From an uncultured Opitutia bacterium (lineage in GTDB: Bacteria; Verrucomicrobiota; Verrucomicrobiia; Opitutales; Opitutaceae), in the NCBI GenBank assembly GCA_903855985.1, contig CAIOAO010000103.1, positions 1 through 64,000 of the forward strand: a DNA stretch of 64,000 nucleotides. The letters are read 5' to 3'. The position numbers and the translations under genes are program-made. Every line of letters begins with the position of its first letter. Position 1 is the first letter of the stretch. Below are positions 8,191 to 16,293 of the stretch, piece after piece. Below the pieces are notes generated by a model. The model saw only the letters and a program-made list of their open reading frames with translations, did no database searches and was not told the origin of the DNA.

Positions 8191-9900
8191 TCACATGTCC
8201 GCGGGCACCGTGGTGAGCGCCTCTTCCATCGTGGTCAGGCCTTCCTTGACCTTGATCATGCTGTCCTGGTGGAGGGTCTTCATGCCGCCCCGCATCGCGA
8301 TGCGCTTCAATTCGGAGGTCTCGGTCTTCTTGTTGATGCCCTCGATCAGCTCGTCGTTGGTCACCATCAGTTCGTGGATGCCGATCCGGCCCTTGTAGCC
8401 GGTGTTGTTGCACTTGGAGCAGCCGCGGGCGTTGTGTTTGTAGATCTGGCCGCTCCAGCCGATGGCCTTCTCGATGATTTCCTTTTCCCGGCTGACGGGG
8501 GTGTAGGGCATGCGGCAGGTCTTGCACACGCGGCGGCCCAAGCGCTGGGAGCAGACGCACAGCAGCGACGAGGAGATCATGAACGGCTCGATCTCCATGT
8601 CGGTGAGACGGGCAATCGTGCTGGGCGCGTCGTTCGTGTGCAGCGTGCTGAGCAGCAAGTGACCGGTGAGGGCCGCCTCGACGGAGATGTCGGCGGTTTC
8701 CTTGTCGCGAATTTCGCCCACGAGGATGATGTCGGGATCCTGCCGGAGAAAAGAGCGCAGCGCCGTGGCGAAGGTGAGCCCGATCTGCCGGTGCATCTGC
8801 ATTTGGTTGATGCCGGCGAGCGTGTACTCGATCGGGTCCTCCGCGGTGCGGATGACGATCTCGGGCGAGTTGATCTCGTTGAGCGCGGAATAGAGCGTCA
8901 TCGACTTGCCGGAGCCGGTCGGGCCGCAGTGCAGGATCATGCCGTAGGGCTGGCGGATGATCTCGCGGTAGCGGGCCAGGTTCGCCTCGGAGAAGCCGAG
9001 CGCAGGCAGCGGCAGCGTCGCCTTCTGCTTGTCGAGGATACGCATGACCACGCCCTCGCCGTGGTTGAGCGGCGCGGTGGAGACGCGCAGGTCGAGGTCG
9101 AGGGATTTCTTGGTGTACTGCTTGAAGATGATGCGACCGTCCTGCGGCAGGCGCCGCTCGGAGATGTCGAGGTTGCACATGATCTTGATGCGCGCGACCA
9201 GGGCCGGCGCCACCTTGGCGGGCAGGCGCAGCTTCTCCTGGCACATGCCGTCGATGCGGTAACGGACGATGATTTCGTTCTCCTGCGGTTCGACGTGGAT
9301 GTCGCTCACCCCCGCAAAATACGTATCCTCGATGACCCGGTTGGCGAGCTGGATGATCGGGCCGGATTCCTCGTTGACGAGGTCGTCCTCGATGACCTGG
9401 AGCACGCTGCCGTACTCCGCGCCGATCTGCTGCACGACGTCGTCGAAACCCGTGGACTGGTTGTTCGCGCCCTGGCTGAACTTTTCGCGCAGGTCTTTTT
9501 CGCGACCGAGCATGCGGACCACGCGCAGGCCGGTCATCTCATGGATCTTGGCCGGGACGGTGACTTCGAAGGGATTGGCAAACACCACCAGCAGAAGGTC
9601 GCCCACCTGGCCCACGGGGATGACGAGGTTTTCCACGCAGAACTCCTGCGAGATGCGCTCGTAGGTGCTCGGGGTGATGCGGTAGCGGGAGATATTGTAG
9701 GGCGCGAGGCCGAGGGCCTTGCCCTTGGCCACGAGGATCTGCAGCGGCGAGATGCGGTGCTCTTCCTGCAGCAGCCGGTCGAGGGCGTCGCCGTTCAAGT
9801 CGGCGGTGACGGCCGCGATGACGTCGCGCTGCCGCTCGGACAGCCGGCCCATCTCGACCAGCTTGGAGACGATCTGCGTCTGGACTTTTCCGAGGGGCAT
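8191..9900 (-). CDS. GspE/PilB-type secretion or pilus assembly ATPase
   Basis: A 569-residue hexameric ATPase family protein of type II secretion and type IV pilus systems. An N-terminal MshEN/GspE-N-like region (about 1-150) is followed by the Walker A GPTGSGKS (326-333), an Asp box, the Walker B region DPDIILVGEIRDKE (about 388-401) and a His box in LLLSTLHTNDAPS. A probable zinc site is made of CKTC (459-462) and CSKC (494-497), as in GspE/PilB but not in the retraction ATPase PilT. It acts at the inner-membrane face to drive pseudopilus or pilus polymerisation. It follows the 220-residue GspE-N-like gene after 3 nt. No other secretion or pilin genes lie in the window, so the choice between T2SS and T4P cannot be made here. 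Confidence 0.93.
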   Translation of the reverse strand: MPLGKVQTQIVSKLVEMGRLSERQRDVIAAVTADLNGDALDRLLQEEHRISPLQILVAKGKALGLAPYNISRYRITPSTYERISQEFCVENLVIPVGQVGDLLLVVFANPFEVTVPAKIHEMTGLRVVRMLGREKDLREKFSQGANNQSTGFDDVVQQIGAEYGSVLQVIEDDLVNEESGPIIQLANRVIEDTYFAGVSDIHVEPQENEIIVRYRIDGMCQEKLRLPAKVAPALVARIKIMCNLDISERRLPQDGRIIFKQYTKKSLDLDLRVSTAPLNHGEGVVMRILDKQKATLPLPALGFSEANLARYREIIRQPYGMILHCGPTGSGKSMTLYSALNEINSPEIVIRTAEDPIEYTLAGINQMQMHRQIGLTFATALRSFLRQDPDIILVGEIRDKETADISVEAALTGHLLLSTLHTNDAPSTIARLTDMEIEPFMISSSLLCVCSQRLGRRVCKTCRMPYTPVSREKEIIEKAIGWSGQIYKHNARGCSKCNNTGYKGRIGIHELMVTNDELIEGINKKTETSELKRIAMRGGMKTLHQDSMIKVKEGLTTMEEALTTVPADM

Positions 9901-9903
9901 GGG

Positions 9904-10566
9904 TCAGTTCCGCGGCGGCGGCACCAGCGGAATGGGCGGGGTGGAGGTCCCGGCCGGCACGAGCACCGGGCCCTTGGCCGGAAACGGCGAGGCGGTGCCA
10001 AACGGCGAGCGGGTGCCGGTGGCCGTGCCCAGGCTGGCAAACGGCTGGCGGGAACCGCCGTTGGCCGGGGGCTGCGGGGCGACGCGCTCGGCGATCAGTT
10101 TCTCCAGATAGTCGGCGATGACCTCGAGCGTGCTGCCAAACCAGAGGATCGGGCCGGAATACTGTTTTTCCCAGAAGCTCCGCACCGCCGGGCTCAGGTA
10201 GTAGGCGGTGGCAATGAAGTGAAAATCCTCGTCGTGGTCGAACGGCACGGACCAGGTCGCCCAGCAGGTCGGGATGTCCGTGGATTTCTTCACCTCGTCC
10301 GGCACGTCATAGCCGCGGAGGTCCACCAGTCCCGCGCCCTCATTGTCCACGATGTGGTTGAGCAGGTCCTCTTCCTTCAGGACCTTCATCTGGTAGGCGA
10401 GGATGCCCAGCACGGTGCTTTGCCGCGGCTGGTCCGCCTGCATGATCTCCAGCAGCTTCTCGTTCGCCTTCTCCAGATCCTCGAGTTTCACGAGGTTGGC
10501 CTCGACAAGGCCGGCGCCGAGCAGGCGGTTGGCTCGCATCAGGAGCTGGCGGTGTTCCGGGAGCAT
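9904..10566 (-). CDS. Stand-alone GspE N-terminal-domain-like protein
   Basis: A 220-residue protein without signal peptide or membrane segment. Residues about 1-150 (LLGAGLVEANLVKLEDLEKA; STVLGILAYQMKVLKEEDLL) have the helical look and the VLxxxAYxxKxLxEEDLL-type pattern of GspE/MshE N-terminal domains, but there is no ATPase domain. Residues after about 165 are Pro/Gly/Ser/Thr-rich and probably disordered. The gene lies 12 nt after obgE and 3 nt before the GspE/PilB-type ATPase, so it is probably translated with that ATPase and may regulate it or bind a nucleotide such as c-di-GMP. The resemblance is by eye and the function is unproven. Confidence 0.65.
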   Translation of the reverse strand: MLPEHRQLLMRANRLLGAGLVEANLVKLEDLEKANEKLLEIMQADQPRQSTVLGILAYQMKVLKEEDLLNHIVDNEGAGLVDLRGYDVPDEVKKSTDIPTCWATWSVPFDHDEDFHFIATAYYLSPAVRSFWEKQYSGPILWFGSTLEVIADYLEKLIAERVAPQPPANGGSRQPFASLGTATGTRSPFGTASPFPAKGPVLVPAGTSTPPIPLVPPPRN

Positions 10567-10578
10567 GGCGCGGTGAAA

Positions 10579-11682
<1,104 letters not shown>

Positions 11683-11696
11683 TCAGCACCCGGCGT

Positions 11697-11824
11697 TCAG
11701 CTTTCAGCTCCCCGGACGACGGCACAATTACCGCGAAAAATCCACGGACGCGGCCCGGGCGACCAGCCTGCACGACCGGCCCGGAAATCGACCCAGGGCC
11801 CGGAGAACAAAGGCTGAAAGCTGA
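11697..11824. repeat. Dispersed palindromic element between ftsZ and obgE
   Basis: TCAGCTTTCAGC at 11697-11708 is the exact complement of GCTGAAAGCTGA at 11813-11824. This gives a 12-bp perfect terminal inverted repeat enclosing about 104 nt that also contains short GC-rich self-complementary stretches. It fills most of the 218-nt space after ftsZ and could end or attenuate dcw transcription before obgE. Confidence 0.75.
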
Positions 11825-11843
11825 CCGCTGACCGCGTTTGGCG

Positions 11844-13103
11844 TCAAAGGACGATCTTAATGCCCTTGCGCAGGTACGTCGGCACGTCGAGGTCCTGGCC
11901 GTCAAACAGGTTGCGGTCGGTCTTCTCGAAATGCCCGCGGCTCTCCATCTCGCCGAAGCCAAACTCGTCCTGGGCGGTCTTGTCCGCCGTCGGGCGCGTC
12001 GCCGGGACGGAAACCAACTCGGGCGGCACCGCGGCCTCGCGGGAGGCCGGGGCGGGTTCCTCGACCCGCGGAAAGGGGCTTTTGGTCCGCGTGGGCGCGA
12101 GCCGGCGCGACGGCACGCTGCGGCCGCCCATGTCACTGGTGCCGAGGACGCAGACCTCGACCCGGTTCTGCATGCCTTCGTCGATCACCGCACCCATGAT
12201 GATGTGCGATTCGCGGCCAAACTGGTCGGTGATGGACGTCATCAGCTCATTCACCTTCGGCAGCGTCAGGTCGGTGCCGCCGATGATGTTCACCAGCAGC
12301 CGGTCGGCCTTGCGGGAAAATTCCGGGGTGTGCAGGAGCGGGCAGAGCTTCAGGCGCGCGATGGCGTCGGCCACCGCGTTGTCACCCGTGCCCTCGCCGA
12401 GGCCGAACAGCGTTTTGCCGCCGCGCTGCTGGAACATCTGCCGCAGGGTGGCGAAATCGAGGTTGATGAGGCCGGTCTTGAACAGCATCGCCCAGATGGA
12501 CTTCACGCCGCGGCCGATCCACTCGTCGGCCCGGGCGAACGAGTCGAGCACGCTCGTGTCATCGGCGCCTTCCTGGAGCAAAATGTCGTTCGGCAGCGGG
12601 ATGACGGCGTCGCACACCTTGCGCAGCGCGAGCATGCCCTCTTCCGCCTGTTTGAGCCGGCGCCCGCCCTCAAAGCTGAACGGCAGCGTCACAAAGGCGA
12701 TGACCAGCGCGCCGGACTCCGCGGCAATCTCGGCCACAATCGGCATCGCGCCGCTGCCCGTGCCGCCCCCCATGCCGGCGATGAGAAAAACAAGGTCGCA
12801 GCCCTTCACCACACTGGTGATTTTTTCGCGGTCCGCCTCGGCGGCCTCGCGGCCGAGGTCGGGATCACCGCCGGCGCCCAGGCCGCGCGTGACGCTCATG
12901 CCGATCAGCACCTTGTCCTGCACCGGTGAGCTGGCCAGTGCCTGGTAGTCGGTATTGATCACCGCGAGCTGCAGCCGCTCGAGGTTTTCCATCTTCAGCC
13001 GGTCCACGGCGTTGGAGCCGGCGCCGCCGACGCCGACGAGCTTGATCGCGATGCTGCGGTCCGCCAGCAGCGAGTGTTCGAGGGGCAGTTCGTTGAGATT
13101 CAT
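11844..13103 (-). CDS. ftsZ: Cell division protein FtsZ
   Basis: A 419-residue tubulin-like GTPase that forms the cytokinetic ring. The nucleotide-binding signature GGGTGSG is at residues 112-118 (GMGGGTGSGAMP), with the N-terminal VGVGGAGSNAV and the T7-loop region following. After the globular core comes a Pro/Glu-rich linker, then a conserved-looking C-terminal peptide, DVPTYLRKGIKIVL. That peptide is the expected docking site for FtsA. The start is 5 nt downstream of the ftsA stop. It is the last gene of the dcw cluster. FtsZ has been lost in some PVC relatives such as chlamydiae and planctomycetes, so its presence fits the Verrucomicrobiota. Confidence 0.97.
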   Translation of the reverse strand: MNLNELPLEHSLLADRSIAIKLVGVGGAGSNAVDRLKMENLERLQLAVINTDYQALASSPVQDKVLIGMSVTRGLGAGGDPDLGREAAEADREKITSVVKGCDLVFLIAGMGGGTGSGAMPIVAEIAAESGALVIAFVTLPFSFEGGRRLKQAEEGMLALRKVCDAVIPLPNDILLQEGADDTSVLDSFARADEWIGRGVKSIWAMLFKTGLINLDFATLRQMFQQRGGKTLFGLGEGTGDNAVADAIARLKLCPLLHTPEFSRKADRLLVNIIGGTDLTLPKVNELMTSITDQFGRESHIIMGAVIDEGMQNRVEVCVLGTSDMGGRSVPSRRLAPTRTKSPFPRVEEPAPASREAAVPPELVSVPATRPTADKTAQDEFGFGEMESRGHFEKTDRNLFDGQDLDVPTYLRKGIKIVL

Positions 13104-13108
13104 GGCGG

Positions 13109-14323
13109 TCAGGCGCTGGCGAACAGGCGTTTGACGTTGGAGAGGAACCCGCCGCGGCGCCGGTCGGTCGCCAGGCGCTCGCTCTGGGCCTGGACGCCAT
13201 AATACAGCAGGCCCAGGGCCGTGTGGTTGCCCGGGTCGCGGAGGTTGTCGGCCACCCAGGTGGGCGTCTCGCCGAGGTGCGCCGGCACGCCGAACACCTT
13301 GGCCGCGGTCTCCGCAATGCCGGGAAGCTTGGCGGTGCCGCCAGTGAGGACGACGCCCGCGGCGCAGGTGTCGGGGGAAAAGGCGTTGCCCAGCCGCTTC
13401 TTCACGACCTCGAGCAGTTCCCACGTGCGCGCGGCCGTGATCTGCTCGATGGCCTGCCGGGGAAACTGGCGGTCCCCGATGGAGAAGTTGCCGTCGAGCC
13501 AGACCTTCTCGGCCTTGTCGCGGGCCTGGATCGTCGCACGACCGAAGCGGAGCTTGAGCTTTTCCGCCTGACCCTCGGTGAGGCGGAGGCCGATGCTGAG
13601 GTCGTTGGTCAGGTGGGAACCGCCGACCGGCACGACGCCCGTCGTGTGCGGCCCGCCATCGCGGTACAGCACGTAATCGGTCGTGCCCGCACCGAGGTCG
13701 ATCGCGAGCACGCCGTGCTGGCGGTCCTCGGGGGTGGTGACCATGTGGCCCGAGGCGAGGCTGGCGAGCACGAGCTCGCGCACCTCGAGATTAAAGCCGC
13801 GGATGACGTGGATATTGTCCGCGAGGCGCTGTTCCTGGCCGTGGACGGTCCAATAACCGACCTCCAGGCGCTGCCCGACAAGATTTTCCGGCGTGCCCGG
13901 GATGAGGCGGCCGTCCACGCGGAAGGGCCGGCGGATATTGTGCACCACCATGCGGCCGGCGGGGAGCTCCTTTGACTTGGCGAGGTCGCTCACCGTCCGG
14001 ATGTCGGCGGCGTCGATCATGTTGTCCGCCGCCTTCACGTTGACCGCGGCCTCGTTGTAGAAACCCTCGAGGTGACCGCCGGTCTGGGCCAGGAACACGA
14101 GTTCGATCCGCTCGCCGGCGTCACGCTCCGCCTGCTCCAGCGCGCTGTGCGTGCACTCGCTGGCGGCCTTGTAGTCGACGACGGCGCCCTTGATGACGCC
14201 GCGCGACGAGCATTCGCCGTGGCCGATGATGGCGAGCTCACGGCCGGTGTATTCGCCGACGAGGGCGGTGATCTTGGAGGTGCCGATTTCGACGGCACCG
14301 ATGAAGGTGGAACGGGAACTCAC
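13109..14323 (-). CDS. ftsA: Cell division protein FtsA
   Basis: A 404-residue actin-fold ATPase that tethers FtsZ to the membrane. Visible features are the phosphate-1 region VEIGTSKITALVGE at the N-terminus, the phosphate-2 region AIDLGAGTTDYVLY, and the adenosine motif VVLTGGTAKLPGI. A short C-terminal amphipathic segment, FLSNVKRLFASA, is the expected membrane anchor. The start codon is GTG at 14323. The gene lies 18 nt after ftsQ and 5 nt before ftsZ, the standard order of the division end of dcw clusters. Confidence 0.96.
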   Translation of the reverse strand: MSSRSTFIGAVEIGTSKITALVGEYTGRELAIIGHGECSSRGVIKGAVVDYKAASECTHSALEQAERDAGERIELVFLAQTGGHLEGFYNEAAVNVKAADNMIDAADIRTVSDLAKSKELPAGRMVVHNIRRPFRVDGRLIPGTPENLVGQRLEVGYWTVHGQEQRLADNIHVIRGFNLEVRELVLASLASGHMVTTPEDRQHGVLAIDLGAGTTDYVLYRDGGPHTTGVVPVGGSHLTNDLSIGLRLTEGQAEKLKLRFGRATIQARDKAEKVWLDGNFSIGDRQFPRQAIEQITAARTWELLEVVKKRLGNAFSPDTCAAGVVLTGGTAKLPGIAETAAKVFGVPAHLGETPTWVADNLRDPGNHTALGLLYYGVQAQSERLATDRRRGGFLSNVKRLFASA

Positions 14324-14341
14324 GGGGCGAAGGGCAAAAAG

Positions 14342-15361
14342 CTAGCGGATGGTGAAGGAGGGAAGAACCAGGGGGCGCGAGGCCGGAGCCGCGGGCGCCG
14401 GAACCGGAGCGCGGCCCGGAGCGACGAGAACAGCAGGCCGGCCTGCCGCTGGCCCGGAGGACGCGGGCGCAGCATCCGCGAACGCCACCGGAACCTGCGA
14501 GCCCACCGCGAGATTGATTTCACGCAGCGTTTTCTCGGGGTGCGCCGCGGCGGCGTCAAGGATCGCGTCAAGGTTCGCCAGCTGCCGGAAAAAATCCTCG
14601 TTGATGCCGAACGTGATCTTCGTGGCGTCCTTGGTGGAGACCTCGATCTCGCCGTCGGATTCCAGGCGGGCGAGCGACACCACCTTCCAGGTATTGTAGA
14701 GGTGCTCCGCCTCCAGCTTCGCCTTGGCCAGCAACTCCGCCACCGACTCCATGCCGGCGATGGGCTGGAACGTGCCCCCCACCCGCGTGAGCTTCACGCC
14801 GGCCAGCCACGGCAGGGTCTGGATCATGGCCGCATCGTAACCCACGCCCTCGTAAACCACACCATCGCGCGCAATCAGGAGCGTGCGCGGCAGGTCGTCC
14901 TTGTCCTGCGCGGAAAGCCGCGCGACCGGCGCGCGCTCCGAGATGCTGACCGCCAGCGTGGAGGGAAAGCTGCGGGTGAGCGTCGCCGTGCGCACCTGCC
15001 CGGAGGCCAGCAGGCGGGCGCGCAACTGGTAAAGATCGAGGGCCATCAGCGAGGTGTTCTTAGGGAGTGCGAGCGCGTGATTCATCCACGCCTGGTCGAG
15101 TACGCCGTCCGTCACGAGCACGAGATCCTTCACCGGCGAAGTCTGCATCGCCTCGGAACCCTTCGTCGGCGTCTCCCGGAAAGTCCCGGCCACCTCGAAG
15201 CCGCCCCAAGCCAGGCCGGCGATCACCACCACGAAGCCGACGGTCTTCAACACACTGTAGGTCACGCGCCGGCGGCCCTCGGTGGACATGGCGCGTGGGT
15301 GCATCTGTTGGGGAATATCCCTCCAGTTGCGGGCCGGGGCCGTGGTGTTGCGGGGTGTCAT
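14342..15361 (-). CDS. ftsQ: Cell division protein FtsQ/DivIB
   Basis: A 339-residue bitopic inner-membrane protein. A basic cytoplasmic N-terminus is followed by one transmembrane helix (VGFVVVIAGLAWGGF). A periplasmic POTRA-like region comes next (ALDLYQLRARLLASGQVRTATLTRSFPSTLAVSISERAPVA, cited in parts), then the FtsQ beta domain and a Pro/Ala-rich tail. It acts as the division scaffold linking FtsL/FtsB to FtsA. The ATG at 15361 overlaps the ddl stop as ATGA, which supports this start over a longer frame. The Ala/Pro tail from about residue 300 is longer than usual and probably disordered. Assignment rests on topology and position as well as sequence. Confidence 0.9.
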   Translation of the reverse strand: MTPRNTTAPARNWRDIPQQMHPRAMSTEGRRRVTYSVLKTVGFVVVIAGLAWGGFEVAGTFRETPTKGSEAMQTSPVKDLVLVTDGVLDQAWMNHALALPKNTSLMALDLYQLRARLLASGQVRTATLTRSFPSTLAVSISERAPVARLSAQDKDDLPRTLLIARDGVVYEGVGYDAAMIQTLPWLAGVKLTRVGGTFQPIAGMESVAELLAKAKLEAEHLYNTWKVVSLARLESDGEIEVSTKDATKITFGINEDFFRQLANLDAILDAAAAHPEKTLREINLAVGSQVPVAFADAAPASSGPAAGRPAVLVAPGRAPVPAPAAPASRPLVLPSFTIR

Positions 15362-16293
15362 GGTTCGGAAGACGCGTTGGCCGCGCGAAAACGACGCAGC
15401 GCGGGTGTCACCATTTCCCTGACCAGAGCCGTGAAATCCAACCCCACGCAGCGAGCACTCATCGGCAGCAAACTGGTCTCCTTCATGCCGGGTAGAGTGT
15501 TGATTTCCAGCAAATAAAGCTCGTTTTGCGCGGACAGCATGAAGTCCACCCGGGCGTAGTCCCGGCAGCCGCACGCCTCGTAGGCCGTCTCGGCGTCCCG
15601 GACCGCCGCGGCCGTGATCCCGCCATCGAGCGGGGCGGGGGCAAAATACTCCGAGGCGCCCTTCGTGTACTTGCTGGCGTAGTCGTAGACGCCGGACTTC
15701 GGCTTGATCTCCACCACCCCCGCGGCCTTGCCATCGAGCACGCCGACCGAGAGTTCGCGCCCAAAGATGCGCTGTTCCGCCAGCCAGGAGCCGCTGGAAA
15801 TCTTGGCGAGGGCGGTGGCCAGTTCCTGGCGGTTGCCTACGACGCTGAGGCCGACGCTGCTGCCCTCGGCATTGGGTTTGATGATGAGATTTTCGCCCAG
15901 CTGGCCGACGACTGTTTCAACCGAGGGCTTGGCCTGGCCGGCAAACAGGATGGCCTTCGCCACGCGCACGCCCCGGGCGGCGACGGCTTCCTTCGTCTTG
16001 GTCTTGTCCATCGTGAGCGCACTGCTGGCGGCATCGCAGCCCGCGTATTGCACGTGCGCCGCGTCGAGCAGCCGCTGCATCCCGCCGTCCTCGCCAAACG
16101 TGCCGTGCAGGGTGGAAAAAACCACATGGGTGCCCGCATCCAGCCCGGCCGGGAGTGCATCGGCCGTGATATCGAACAGCCGCGTCGGATACGACCGCGC
16201 CAGGGCGACCGCGCAGGCCAGGCCGGAGCCGAGTGACACCTCCCGCTCGGCGGACGTGCCGCCGGCGAACACCGCGATGATCGGATCCTTCAT
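15358..16293 (-). CDS. ddl: D-alanine--D-alanine ligase
   Basis: A 311-residue ATP-grasp enzyme that joins two D-alanines for the peptidoglycan pentapeptide. It has the N-terminal VFAGGTSAEREVSL, the STLHGTFGEDG motif, the ATP-binding IIKPNAEGSSVGLSVV, and the metal-binding C-terminal region RVDFMLSAQNELYLLEINTLPGM (given as separate parts). The ATG at 16293 overlaps the murC-murB stop as ATGA. An alternative start five codons upstream (MEGRI) would overlap more. In chlamydiae Ddl is fused to MurC; here it is a separate gene directly after MurC-MurB. Confidence 0.96.
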   Translation of the reverse strand: MKDPIIAVFAGGTSAEREVSLGSGLACAVALARSYPTRLFDITADALPAGLDAGTHVVFSTLHGTFGEDGGMQRLLDAAHVQYAGCDAASSALTMDKTKTKEAVAARGVRVAKAILFAGQAKPSVETVVGQLGENLIIKPNAEGSSVGLSVVGNRQELATALAKISSGSWLAEQRIFGRELSVGVLDGKAAGVVEIKPKSGVYDYASKYTKGASEYFAPAPLDGGITAAAVRDAETAYEACGCRDYARVDFMLSAQNELYLLEINTLPGMKETSLLPMSARCVGLDFTALVREMVTPALRRFRAANASSEP

